Shown here one piece after another: positions 17,227-26,184 of a stretch of 64,000 nucleotides of DNA (the first letter of the stretch is position 1; the number at the start of each line of letters is the position of its first letter). The notes beneath the pieces are model-generated. The model did not search any database. It saw nothing but the letters and a program-made list of their open reading frames with translations, and had not been told where the DNA came from. The DNA is from Mangrovibrevibacter kandeliae. GTDB taxonomy: Bacteria > Pseudomonadota > Alphaproteobacteria > Rhizobiales > Rhizobiaceae. The position numbers were made by a program, and so were the translations under genes. The stretch lies in assembly GCF_024519155.1 (NCBI RefSeq), contig NZ_JANIFJ010000004.1, positions 62,001 to 126,000 on the forward strand, given 5' to 3'.

Positions 17227-17487
17227 GTGTCCGAAAACCCCCTTGCCCCCCGCAGCCGCGCCCTTCCGCGGAGACTGAATGAAATCAAGGCCTGGACTCG
17301 AAGCATCTATGATCTCGACGACGGCGTGGCGATATCGGTGGCCGAGATCGCCTGCCGGGACGAGGACTGTCCCGATATCGAAACCGTCATTGGCATCATG
17401 CGTCCGGGCGAGCAGATCGAGATAGTGCGTGTACACAAGCTGCTCGTTGATATTTTATTTGACGACCTAAAGCAGATCGCGAGTTGA
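17227..17487 (+). CDS. Small conserved protein with CPxxET motif
   Basis: An 86-residue soluble protein starting with GTG. After a short basic arm it shows VAISVAEIACRDEDCPDIET and then VIGIMRPGEQIEIVRVHK. The pattern of two cysteines (CxxxxCP) with ETV recurs, from memory, in small proteins beside COG0523 GTPases, so it may be a metal-handling partner. It follows the second GTPase by 66 bp and precedes the hydrolase-like gene by 25 bp, which fits one operon. No family name is claimed. Confidence 0.6.
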   Translation: MSENPLAPRSRALPRRLNEIKAWTRSIYDLDDGVAISVAEIACRDEDCPDIETVIGIMRPGEQIEIVRVHKLLVDILFDDLKQIAS

Positions 17488-17512
17488 TCTTCCACCCATT
17501 GCGTACGCTGCG

Positions 17513-18559
17513 ATGGACCAAGTCTGCCGCAGCTTGCGTCGGATGCGGCTGACCAATCCAGATGGTCGGAAAGAACTGTCCCCGATCGCCGTGCTTCGCG
17601 TTCTTGTCGAACGCGGGACGGCACTGCACCTTCGACAGGATGGCTGCTTGAGGAACGAAAGTGTTGAGGAACTCGAGTGGGCCTGGAACGGGCAGACCGT
17701 CCGGATCGGCGTCACGTCGGTGGGGCAAGGCCCATTGGTGCTGCTTCTGCCGGCCCTCAGTTCCATCTCGACGCGCCAGGAGTTTGCGCCGCTTCAGCGG
17801 CGTCTGGCGGCCAGTTTTACGACGGTGTCGGTCGATTGGCCTGGCTTCGGCGATCTGCCCCGGCCCGCAATCGCATGGTCGCCCACCGCACTGTCGGCCT
17901 TTCTGGACCACGTTCTGGACGAGGTCCTGCAGGCGCCATACGCCACGCTTTCAGCAGGACATGCCGCAAGCTACGTACTGGATAGCGAGAGAGAGCGTAC
18001 GGGCCGAGCAGGTCGCCTCGTACTTCTCTCACCCACCTGGCGCGGACCTCTGCCGACGATGTTTGGCAGGCGCCTGCCGATCTTCCGGCGAGTGGCTCAG
18101 GCGGTTGATCTTCCCGTGTTGGGAGAAGCTCTCTACCGCACCAACGTCAATGCGCCGATGATCCGGATGATGGTTGGTGCACACGTGTATCGTGACCGGA
18201 GGCGGTTGACACCGGATTGGATGAAAAGCAAACGCTGCGTGACCGATGCGCCCGGCGCGAGACACGCTTCACTCCGTTTCGTGACGGGCGGACTCGATCG
18301 TTTCAATAGCCGAGAGCAATTTCTTGATGCAGCGAGAGCTTGCCAAGCGCCTATTGACGTCATCTATGGCGACGACTGTCCGCCCAAGTCCAAGGCTGAG
18401 ATGGATGCGCTGGCGGCCCTGCCGAACGTCCACTCGAGCATCGTGACAGAGGGCAAGCTCTCCTTCTACGAGGAATTTCCTGAGGAGACCGCCTCCTTAG
18501 TGATCAGCCGCCTTGCCTCTCGACCAGGCGATCGGACTTCGACGGCAAAAAGCGTCTGA
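17513..18559 (+). CDS. Alpha/beta-hydrolase-fold protein lacking nucleophile Ser
   Basis: A 348-residue alpha/beta-hydrolase-like protein: VRIGVTSVGQGPLVLLLP opens the fold near residue 63, followed by VSVDWPGFGD. At the nucleophile elbow, where GHSxG is expected, it reads AGHAAS (148-153), so the catalytic Ser is Ala151. A late acidic/His region (KLSFYEEFPEE) is also altered. It is therefore probably not an ordinary esterase, and may bind rather than cleave. The true start could be ATG at 17543 (MRLTNPDG). It closes the probable zur operon. Relatives in zinc-regulated clusters are recalled but not checked. Confidence 0.65.
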   Translation: MDQVCRSLRRMRLTNPDGRKELSPIAVLRVLVERGTALHLRQDGCLRNESVEELEWAWNGQTVRIGVTSVGQGPLVLLLPALSSISTRQEFAPLQRRLAASFTTVSVDWPGFGDLPRPAIAWSPTALSAFLDHVLDEVLQAPYATLSAGHAASYVLDSERERTGRAGRLVLLSPTWRGPLPTMFGRRLPIFRRVAQAVDLPVLGEALYRTNVNAPMIRMMVGAHVYRDRRRLTPDWMKSKRCVTDAPGARHASLRFVTGGLDRFNSREQFLDAARACQAPIDVIYGDDCPPKSKAEMDALAALPNVHSSIVTEGKLSFYEEFPEETASLVISRLASRPGDRTSTAKSV

Positions 18560-18578
18560 TAGTTTGAAGCGTGCCGCA

Positions 18579-19259
18579 TCAGGGGCAGGCGACGTTTACT
18601 TTCGTCGACAACAGCTCGGCATAGTTGATGCCGTCCGCCGGAATGGTCTGCGACTTGCTTAGGCCCGCGACCTGATTCAGCCAGGCGCTGGCACCATCCG
18701 TTGGCGTGTCGGACGAGATCGATGAGCGACAGCCCTTTGGCATGTCGGTAAGGAGGGCGTGCTCGTCGCTGCCGACATCGAATGAGACGTAGAAACTCGG
18801 ATCGTAAATCGACAGGGTGAGATTTGCTCGTGTAAGCTTCAAGGGCTTGACGACGGCCATCTCCGTCAAGAGCACCAAGTGGCCGTTCTCGAAGAGAACG
18901 CGGAAATTGCTTGGAGCGGTCAGCGCGACAGGTCTCCCTGCGTCCTTCAGGAATGTGAAGAAATTATAGTCCTTCGCCGACCCGAGGACAGTCTGACCAA
19001 TCTCGGTTAACTCGGCCGGTTCGAGCTTGTTGTTTGCGTTAGCATCGAAGTCCATTAGTAGAGACGATGAGAACATCTCGTCGAAGACCCAGCCTGTCCT
19101 AACCAGATTAAGTTTATCCTTTCCGTCGCCGACGAACTGAACCGTCGCGGTGACGAAGACGTGCGGATGAGCTGTCGCTGGAGCGGCAAATAGCAAGATC
19201 ATCATAGAGGCAGCCGCGACGGCAATGCCACCTTGTCCGAGAGATGCGCCAACAGTCAT
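18579..19259 (-). CDS. DUF1007 family secreted protein (1)
   Basis: A 226-residue exported protein with signal peptide about 1-30 ending at ATA, then the diagnostic mature start HPHVFV. It belongs to DUF1007 (COG3683), periplasmic proteins nearly always encoded with NicO/RcnA-type transporters. It shows the family's EF-hand-like DFDANANNKLEPAEL segment. A second copy lies divergently 153 bp away, with the transporter just beyond. It is convergent with the hydrolase-like gene. Its role is probably metal binding for the transporter; that is inference from family context. Confidence 0.75.
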   Translation of the reverse strand: MTVGASLGQGGIAVAAASMMILLFAAPATAHPHVFVTATVQFVGDGKDKLNLVRTGWVFDEMFSSSLLMDFDANANNKLEPAELTEIGQTVLGSAKDYNFFTFLKDAGRPVALTAPSNFRVLFENGHLVLLTEMAVVKPLKLTRANLTLSIYDPSFYVSFDVGSDEHALLTDMPKGCRSSISSDTPTDGASAWLNQVAGLSKSQTIPADGINYAELLSTKVNVACP

Positions 19260-19412
19260 TCAAAACTCGCTTTCGGTCCGACTTGCAGCAGCTCCGAATG
19301 GCAGGATCATGACCCCTCATCGGCAGCAAAGCACCGAGCCTGAAGCCCATCCGGCTGACGAACTGTCGCCATAGTATGGGAGTGAGTGCTCAGGCGCGGA
19401 TCGGAAGGAAGC

Positions 19413-20114
19413 ATGATGGCAGGCACAGGAAGGGCGGGCAGCATCGTCGGTGTCTGGCTCGCCTCAGCCGTCCCGGTACTGGCTCATCCACACGTCTTTG
19501 TCGATGCGAGAATGACGATCCAGGGCGACGGCCACGGCCGTCTCACGGGCCTCACGAACGTTTGGGCCATGGACGAACTGTTCTCCGCCAGCGTCATACC
19601 GGATTTCGACGCCAACGCGAACGGTAAGCTCGACAAGACCGAACTGGCGGCCGTGGGCGAACAGGTGCGCAAGTCGATTGCGGAATGGTCCTTCTATACC
19701 TTCGTCAAGGTCCAGGGTGAGGAGGTCGCGCTCCTTCCTCCGAAGACATTCCAGGTCGAGTGGGATGACAGGACCGGCAAATTGCTATTCCGCTTCGATA
19801 TGCAGCTTCGCAAGCCAATCAACCTGACGACGACGCCGGTGACGCTGACTGCTTTCGACAAGACGTACTTCGTCGCATTCGATTTTCCAGATGCCGCCAG
19901 ATTCACCCTGAAGGGTATGCCAGCCGCCTGCCACCATGAGATGGTCGCGCCGACACCCGACGAAGCCGAAAAGATCTGGATGGACACCCTCTCGAAGCTG
20001 AGCCCCGACGAAGCGCCTCCGGAGGACGGGATCAACTTTTCGGAGGCTTTGGCAACGCGGCTCGAAGTCGATTGTCGGGCTCCTCTCCTGGCGAAATCCC
20101 AGCTTCGCGAGTGA
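19413..20114 (+). CDS. DUF1007 family secreted protein (2)
   Basis: A 233-residue paralogue of the neighbouring DUF1007 protein. It has a signal peptide ending at VLA, then HPHVFVDARMTI, DFDANANGKLDKTEL and a C-terminal DGINFSEALATRLEVDC that parallels the other copy's DGINYAELLSTKVNVAC. The ATG at 19413 has AAGGAA just upstream; a second ATG follows directly. It is convergent with the NicO-type transporter (101-bp gap). The two DUF1007 genes being divergent suggests duplication with inversion. Confidence 0.75.
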   Translation: MMAGTGRAGSIVGVWLASAVPVLAHPHVFVDARMTIQGDGHGRLTGLTNVWAMDELFSASVIPDFDANANGKLDKTELAAVGEQVRKSIAEWSFYTFVKVQGEEVALLPPKTFQVEWDDRTGKLLFRFDMQLRKPINLTTTPVTLTAFDKTYFVAFDFPDAARFTLKGMPAACHHEMVAPTPDEAEKIWMDTLSKLSPDEAPPEDGINFSEALATRLEVDCRAPLLAKSQLRE

Positions 20115-20215
20115 TTCCTCGGTGGGTGGTAGCAGCAGTGCGTGGCCCGGCATGGCGTCCCTGCCACCGACGAAGCAGCCACGTCGTTCCCGATCCGGCC
20201 GCCAGCCCCCGTATC

Positions 20216-21337
20216 TCAATTGAAGTTTTGGATTCCCCCCGCGAGCAGCGCGATGCCGACCAGAAGCAAGAGCGTCGAACCGGCAACCTCAAGCGAATCG
20301 ACGAGCCAGATGCGGCTCCCTCCGGCGCGCAAGACGGCGCCTTTGGCGAAGACGGCGAGAGCTGCTATGGCCGAGACTGTGATCGCCGTACCAAGGGCCA
20401 TCGCGAAGACTGACAGGAGACCCCCCAGCCAAAGATCGTTGATCAAAGCGAAGGTCAGAACGACGATCGCGCCAGAGCATGGACGCAGACCCATGGCGAG
20501 CACCGCCGAGGCCATTGAGCGGAAAGAAAGGCGACTGCGAGACAGTTGCGCCGGATCCGGCATGTGGGCGCGGCCGCATCCGCACTCATCGACGTCTCCC
20601 CGGCAGACGTCCGACGCGAAACCACGCGCAGCCGCAAAGCCGTGGGAGCCGCTGCCAAGTGTCGAGAACCGACCGGGCAGGCCTGCGAGAGCCGGTTCCG
20701 AGAAGGACTGCGCCGGCACCGCCACGGGATGGCGCGCAAGACGCCCGAGCTTGCGGACCAGAAGCCAGGCTCCGAATGACGCGACGAGGGCGTAGGATGT
20801 CATCTCCACAACATCGGACGCCATGGTCATTGACACCCCGGTGCCGCGAAGAACGAGCCAGCCGGCGCTGACGATCGCCAGAGCGGAACAGGCCTGAACG
20901 AGCGAGGAGATGAGACACAGTAGGATGCCACGTCGAAGCTGCACCTTGTTGGCGAAGATATAGCTGGAGATCACCGCCTTGCCGTGTCCGGGGCCGGCGG
21001 CGTGGAAAATGCCGTAGACGAAGGACACTCCGACGAGGACAGCGATCCCACCAGGCTCGGTCTTCATCGCGACGAGGGAGTGGCGCAGAGCGGTGAAGAA
21101 CTCCCGTTGATAGCCGATCAGAACGGCGAAGAAGCCGCCCATGATACCGCTCGTAGGTGGCGTGACCTCGGCACTACCGATGCCGATCGAGGACTTCGCC
21201 AGCGCCGGTCCGGCCGCCGTGACAGCCAGGGCTAGGGTCGCGACCGCGATTACCTGAAGCGCCAGGTTCCGGTATCGCGCCGCCTGCGACGCTGCCAGTC
21301 TCGCCGCTCTCCGGAAGTCCCCCATCGACCTCTCCAT
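20216..21337 (-). CDS. NicO/RcnA-type nickel/cobalt (or zinc) transporter
   Basis: A 373-residue membrane protein of the NicO family. An N-terminal segment of about 50 residues holds a signal-like helix ending near GPALA. The core has GIFHAAGPGHGKAV with the conserved HAxxPGHGK, and later AMGLRPCSGAIVVL, the family's second motif. A hydrophilic loop with CRGDVDECGCGRAH probably binds metal. There are about six to seven helices. The ATG at 21337 or 21325 is likely; an upstream in-frame ATG at 21481 adds implausible sequence. DUF1007 partners lie next to it. Confidence 0.8.
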   Translation of the reverse strand: MERSMGDFRRAARLAASQAARYRNLALQVIAVATLALAVTAAGPALAKSSIGIGSAEVTPPTSGIMGGFFAVLIGYQREFFTALRHSLVAMKTEPGGIAVLVGVSFVYGIFHAAGPGHGKAVISSYIFANKVQLRRGILLCLISSLVQACSALAIVSAGWLVLRGTGVSMTMASDVVEMTSYALVASFGAWLLVRKLGRLARHPVAVPAQSFSEPALAGLPGRFSTLGSGSHGFAAARGFASDVCRGDVDECGCGRAHMPDPAQLSRSRLSFRSMASAVLAMGLRPCSGAIVVLTFALINDLWLGGLLSVFAMALGTAITVSAIAALAVFAKGAVLRAGGSRIWLVDSLEVAGSTLLLLVGIALLAGGIQNFN

Positions 21338-21484
21338 GTTCCCCGTCCCGTCTTCGACATCAAGACCGTGGCCGAACTTGGAAGCGATGGCGTTTCGGGG
21401 CTGAAGCATCGCAATCGACGCGCGACAGCAAGGGGGGCTGTCATCGCACTGCAAAAATCCTGGAATAATTCTAGGTCGCAATGC

Positions 21485-21497
21485 GTAACAACATTAC
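21485..21497. promoter_or_regulatory. Zur-like palindrome upstream of phoX-like gene
   Basis: GTAA and TTAC flank CAACA, 35 bp before the ATG of the PhoX-like gene. On the minus strand it reads GTAATGTTGTTAC, resembling half of a Zur operator. Weak but well placed. Confidence 0.3.
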
Positions 21498-21532
21498 CAA
21501 CCATGATTTTTCCATCAAAGGATCCCCATCTC

Positions 21533-23485
21533 ATGACCGAGCCATCAACGCTCTCGCGCCGTTCCGTCATCAAGGTCATCGGGGGAGGACTGATCGCGCT
21601 TCCCATCTCCCGCATGGCCTATGCCGATGGTGTCATGCAGGCGACGCACGGCTCTGCCGCCGGCATGCCGGGCACGGCGCTGTTTGAAGGCATGGCCGCG
21701 CCGGCTTTGAACGATCCCGATGCCATGGCCCGCGTGACGGTGGGCTCCAAGCTGACGCTCAAGGGCGCCGACGGGGCCGCCAAGTCCGCCGACCTTTCCT
21801 ACCAGGCGTTCTTCAAGACCGGCGACAAGGTGCCGTCGAAGGACGGCGAGATGGTGGTCGCCGGCGGCTATTACGACATCCACGGCCGGCCGATCATGGA
21901 CACTTCCGAGGCCGGCATCTCGCGCCAGATGTTTTCGGACTGCCCGGACGGCATGACCCTGCTGCAGCCGATCGAGGGCGCCGACAAGGCCGCTCTCGGC
22001 GTCACCGGCAACCCGGTCTTCGCCGTCGTGCAGTTCGAATATACCAGCCGCAACCTCGCCAAGGAGGACATGTACGGCCGCCTGCCTTCGCCGATCGCGG
22101 TCATGACCTTCGACCAGGATCCCAACACCGGCCATCTCAAGCTGGTGCGCTACGACAATGTCGACACCGCGCCCTCGCACGGCCTGTGGATCACCTGCGG
22201 CGCCTCGCGCTCGCCCTGGAACACCCATCTGTCGTCGGAGGAATACCCGACCAACGCCTTTGCCTGGGACGAGGACGAGCAGTTCCTCGCCTATATCGCC
22301 AACCTCTACGGTGATCCGGAGGCCGCCAAGGATCCGGCCAAGGCCAACCCCTATCTCTACAACCACATCCCCGAGGTGAAGGTCGCGGCCGACGGCACCG
22401 GCACCGTCACCAAGCACTACTGCCTCGGCCGGATCTCCCACGAGCTGGTGCAGGTCTGCCCGGACAGCCGCACCGTCCTGATGGGCGACGACTTCACCAA
22501 TGGCGGCGCCTTCATGTTCGTTGCCGACAATGCCGAGGATCTCTCCGCCGGCAATCTCTATGCCGGCAAGTGGCACCAGACCGACGGCAAGGGCCCCGGC
22601 GCGGCGGATCTCACCTGGATCCATCTCGGCCACGCCACCAGCGACGAGGTCGAGACATTCGCCAAGACCCTCAAGGCCACCGACATCATGGAGCGCGTGA
22701 CCGAGGATCCGAAGGACGCCTCCTTCACCAAGATCCCCTATTCGGGAAAGACCGAATGGGTGAAGCTGAAGCCGGGAATGGAACAGGCCGCGGCCTTCCT
22801 CGAGACCCATCGCTACGCCGCGCTCAAGGGGGCGACACTCGGCTTCACCAAGTGGGAAGGCACCACCGTCAATGCGGCCGACAAAAAGGCCTATGTGGCG
22901 ATGAGCTACATCTACAAGACGATGACTGACGGCTCGACCGACATCAAGGTTGAGGGCCCGGCTGCCGGCGCCGTCTACCAGATCGATCTTTCGGGCGGCG
23001 TAGCGGACGATGCCGGTCGCGCCATCGACTCCCAATGGGTGCCGATCCACATGGCCGGCCTACCCGGCATGACGGGCGAGGACCTCGCCGAAGCCGACGC
23101 CCTCGGCAACAAGGCCAACCCCGACAAGGTCTCGAATCCGGACAACATAAAATATTCTGAGGACATGCGTACCCTCTTCGTCGGCGAGGACAGTGGCATG
23201 CACGTCAACAACTTCCTGTGGGCCTACAACGTCGACACCGGTGCGACCGCCCGCATCCTTTCCACCCCCTCGGGTGCGGAATCGACCGGTCTCCAATCCG
23301 TCGACAACATCAATGGCTGGACCTACATCATGTCCAACTTCCAGCACCCGGGCGATTGGGAGAAAGGCCTGCACGACAAGGTCAAAGACGTGCTTGAGCC
23401 GCTGATAAATGCGAACTACGCCGACCGCTACGCGGCGCAGGTCGGCTATGTCGCCGGTATGCCGCGGACGGGAAACCTTGGATAG
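21533..23485 (+). CDS. PhoX-like Tat-exported phosphatase (DUF839)
   Basis: A 650-residue protein of the PhoX/DUF839 family, calcium/iron-dependent alkaline phosphatases with a beta-propeller fold. The Tat signal is SRRSVIKVIGGG with Arg9-Arg10, cut near ADG. Family motifs include HGLWITCGASRSPWNTHLSSEEYP, where Cys and Glu ligands are expected, and a long propeller core with LGRISHELVQVCPD. It probably hydrolyses organic phosphates in the periplasm; the metal set is not certain. Upstream is a Zur-like palindrome, downstream a long hairpin. An in-frame ATG at 21368 would displace the Tat signal, so 21533 is chosen. Confidence 0.75.
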   Translation: MTEPSTLSRRSVIKVIGGGLIALPISRMAYADGVMQATHGSAAGMPGTALFEGMAAPALNDPDAMARVTVGSKLTLKGADGAAKSADLSYQAFFKTGDKVPSKDGEMVVAGGYYDIHGRPIMDTSEAGISRQMFSDCPDGMTLLQPIEGADKAALGVTGNPVFAVVQFEYTSRNLAKEDMYGRLPSPIAVMTFDQDPNTGHLKLVRYDNVDTAPSHGLWITCGASRSPWNTHLSSEEYPTNAFAWDEDEQFLAYIANLYGDPEAAKDPAKANPYLYNHIPEVKVAADGTGTVTKHYCLGRISHELVQVCPDSRTVLMGDDFTNGGAFMFVADNAEDLSAGNLYAGKWHQTDGKGPGAADLTWIHLGHATSDEVETFAKTLKATDIMERVTEDPKDASFTKIPYSGKTEWVKLKPGMEQAAAFLETHRYAALKGATLGFTKWEGTTVNAADKKAYVAMSYIYKTMTDGSTDIKVEGPAAGAVYQIDLSGGVADDAGRAIDSQWVPIHMAGLPGMTGEDLAEADALGNKANPDKVSNPDNIKYSEDMRTLFVGEDSGMHVNNFLWAYNVDTGATARILSTPSGAESTGLQSVDNINGWTYIMSNFQHPGDWEKGLHDKVKDVLEPLINANYADRYAAQVGYVAGMPRTGNLG

Positions 23486-23821
23486 TCGCTGGTAAAAGTG
23501 GTTAGCCGTGGCGCCATGGAAGAAATGCGCCGGCAATGAGACTGCCGCGCGCTGTGCCGCGCCTGTTGTACGAAAGACGGAAGTGGTCCCCCCGCGATCT
23601 CGCGGAAGCGAGCCGGGGGGACGAGCCGTTGCCGGCTAGGCCGTGGGCGTCGATTAGCGTGCCGCCCTCAGGGATGTGGGCTCGTCGGCCGCCGTATCGG
23701 CCTCGACGATCCTGACACGAGAGGCGTGGGATGCTGTAAAAATGCCGCCGACGCTGACCATGAACTGCGAAGCGGCACTACCGAAGGTGACGCGGTCCGA
23801 GCCGATTGGACTCAACCGACC
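23486..23821. other. 336-bp gene-free stretch between phoX-like and integrase genes
   Basis: Convergent gap. It holds a hairpin at 23586-23622 and nothing else I can name. Confidence 0.5.
23586..23622 (+). terminator. Hairpin after the phoX-like gene
   Basis: A 9-bp stem (GTCCCCCCG with CGGGGGGAC) encloses a 19-base loop that can itself pair. It begins about 100 bp after the stop, with no T-run. Confidence 0.45.
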
Positions 23822-26032
23822 TCATCGGCGCTCGGGAGTGCGCCCGCCTGATGTGAACCTGTCCCCTGGCTTTCTTCCCGCCCACGGCGGTGAAGTGTTT
23901 GCTTCGACCCAAGGCAGAAGTCGAACAGGCGTCGGGGCCAGGTGGCCTGTAATGATCGGGTACTGCCTAAGCTTCTCACGCAAGAGGCTGAGGCCCGCGA
24001 CGTTGGTGTAGCGCGTCTGCGTCTCGCCGGACCCTAGACGCCCCGACAAGTCATCGATGATGGCGATCTCGACGCCCAGTTGCTTGAGGGTGTTCGCCAA
24101 GCCATGACGGAATGCGTGGATCGTTCGCTCCCAAAGGCCATCCGCCAAAACGGGAGAGGCTTTTAACAGGGGTACAAAGTCCTTGTAGAAACGATCTCCG
24201 GGATCGTTTGTCTTCAAGGCCGGCGAGTAGAGTTCTGGAAACAGCCTCTCGTGCCCTAGCCTCTCGATTGCCGCGACGTAGTCCATGAAACCGAGCCGGA
24301 CCAGCTCGTCCGGGACGGGCAGCAGTCTGTCGGACTGCGGATTCTTGATGGTGCGGAATGTGTTGTTGCGGATGTGGATGGCCGGTCCGTTCGCGGTGGC
24401 GATGACGTCCCGCGTGGCCAGTCCGGCGAACTCGTTCCTGCGCGCGCCGAGATACACGAAAAGAACCGGCAGGAAGTAGCTGGCGCTGTGGAAGACGGCC
24501 TTCCCCGGCTTGTCCTGGTTGAACTCGTCGAGGCAGCCGGTGAAGACCGGAAGGTCGAAGATCGGGCGGATAGCCTCCGGGGACGGCTTAACCTGTTCCA
24601 GGCGGATCGTCCCGAGCTTAGGTTTTGCTGGCCGGAGATCGTCCAGCGCCCAGTCGCCGACGGTGTAGCCGTTGGCCCTGACATGGCGAAGGAACGTGTC
24701 GAGATTGCCAAGATGTTTCCGGATCGTAGCCGCGGACAGGCCCACGGAATACGACGGCTTGTTCAATCGTACGGCTCGGGCCACCTGCTCCGCCGCGAAT
24801 GCTCGCAAGGCTGCGGGCTTCATGATCCGTAGTCGGGCGCTTTTGCCGTAATGCGTCGGGATGTCGTTGAAGTGCTGCCGCAAGGCGGCGATGTGGTGCT
24901 GCCGGATTTCACCCGAGTGCAGGACGCCGCACTCATCGAGGATGTCGCGGAGGGTGACGACCAGCACATGGGCATCCTTGGCGCTTGCGTCAGTCCAGTT
25001 GTTACCCTTGTTTTTACGCAGCTTGGTGAACTCGGCTTCGAAGTCTGCAAGTCCCAGTACGAGTGCAGCGCGGTTTGCCTCCTCGGCCGCCGCGACCGGC
25101 GCCGCGGAAATGATTTCCTCGCCAAGAGCAGGACCACCGGCCGGAGCTTCTGGCGCCGCGCGTTCCGCCGGCGACGCCGGGCTGGTTGGGGCCTGACTCC
25201 GATCTGGGTCGGCTGAAGGCACAGCGTTGCCGCCCGCTAGCTCCGGCTCCTGCGATGCCGCTTCTCCTGAAGATGCGTCGGGCTCCTCGGCAGGAGCGGG
25301 CTGCGTGGCGTCAGGCAGAAACTGCGGCCGCTCGTCTTCCGGAAGCGTCGAAGCAGTAAGGGCGTTCTGGCGGCGGTCGATCAGAGGCCAGCGAGTCCCG
25401 ACGTTCAAGAGCGCGTCCGCCTTGGCGCGGAAGATCTCCATCTTGGCGCGCTCGCGGTTGGCGATCGTGTCCGGAAGGCCGACCTCCGACATCTGCTGGC
25501 GAATTTCACGATCGAAGACAGGGTTTTGAGCAGCGGCCTGTTCCGAGCGATGGGTCGCCGCAATGACGGCGATGTGCGGGTCCGGGATCCCGTTGCGGGT
25601 CAGGATAGCGCGTCCTGGGCAATCCTTGTCCAAAGTCAGCCGTCGACCCGTCCCGAAGAGCTGGAGCAGGCGGTAAGCCCACCCCACCTCGATATCCGCT
25701 TCCATCTCCCTGACGTCGTCGTAGGTGCCGGCGTAGCGCGCAGCGAAGGCAAGGTCCTCAAGATGCGCCGTCATGCGCTCGATTTCGGAGCGGAAGAGCT
25801 GGTCGAGTTGAGACTTCGTGGTCATACCGCAGGAGCGTCTCGCGCTGAGTTCGGCGAGGAGAAGGTTGAGACGGCGGGCCATATAGGCCGCCTTGCCGTG
25901 GTCGGACTGGCGAAGGCTGTGGCAGAGCCTCGCCGTCTTCGGGATTTCCGAAAACCATACAGGAACCCTGGCGCGCCAATAGAAGGTATGCCCGCGCCGT
26001 TCAAGGTTCTGGACGTCGTGTCGCGTTGCCAC
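23822..26032 (-). CDS. Large tyrosine recombinase (integrase) with DUF6538-like N-terminus
   Basis: A 736-residue site-specific recombinase. The N-terminus (LERRGHTFYWRARVP, then SLRQSDHGKAAYMARRL) resembles the DUF6538 arm-type domain. A long Ala/Pro/Glu-rich spacer spans about 230-320, then a core-binding domain, then the catalytic domain with GARRNEF (first Arg), HAFRHG (HxxR) and TQTRYTN (nucleophile Tyr). The usual GH before the Tyr reads SGRLGSG, so the last His is replaced. GTG at 26032 is preferred since AGGGG sits seven bases upstream; ATG at 26047 is possible. It lies next to tRNA-Gln, the likely attachment gene. Confidence 0.8.
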   Translation of the reverse strand: MATRHDVQNLERRGHTFYWRARVPVWFSEIPKTARLCHSLRQSDHGKAAYMARRLNLLLAELSARRSCGMTTKSQLDQLFRSEIERMTAHLEDLAFAARYAGTYDDVREMEADIEVGWAYRLLQLFGTGRRLTLDKDCPGRAILTRNGIPDPHIAVIAATHRSEQAAAQNPVFDREIRQQMSEVGLPDTIANRERAKMEIFRAKADALLNVGTRWPLIDRRQNALTASTLPEDERPQFLPDATQPAPAEEPDASSGEAASQEPELAGGNAVPSADPDRSQAPTSPASPAERAAPEAPAGGPALGEEIISAAPVAAAEEANRAALVLGLADFEAEFTKLRKNKGNNWTDASAKDAHVLVVTLRDILDECGVLHSGEIRQHHIAALRQHFNDIPTHYGKSARLRIMKPAALRAFAAEQVARAVRLNKPSYSVGLSAATIRKHLGNLDTFLRHVRANGYTVGDWALDDLRPAKPKLGTIRLEQVKPSPEAIRPIFDLPVFTGCLDEFNQDKPGKAVFHSASYFLPVLFVYLGARRNEFAGLATRDVIATANGPAIHIRNNTFRTIKNPQSDRLLPVPDELVRLGFMDYVAAIERLGHERLFPELYSPALKTNDPGDRFYKDFVPLLKASPVLADGLWERTIHAFRHGLANTLKQLGVEIAIIDDLSGRLGSGETQTRYTNVAGLSLLREKLRQYPIITGHLAPTPVRLLPWVEANTSPPWAGRKPGDRFTSGGRTPERR
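25106..25118. repeat. Copy 3 of the 13-bp palindrome GGAAATCATTTCC (reverse)
   Basis: Reads GGAAATGATTTCC on the + strand, inside the integrase gene in the region encoding its flexible spacer. The outer arms are partly kept (GC on each side). Confidence 0.5.
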
Positions 26033-26184
26033 CGAACTGCCCCTCACGCTGGCCGGAGCACGCCATGGGCATCAGCTCCGGGCATCAGATTTGGGCCCAA
26101 GCGACAACAGGAGCGGCCGAGAGGATTCTCAGCCGGAGAGAAAGGTCAACGATCACAAGAGGTTGGCATTCCCGCGAGGGGAGC

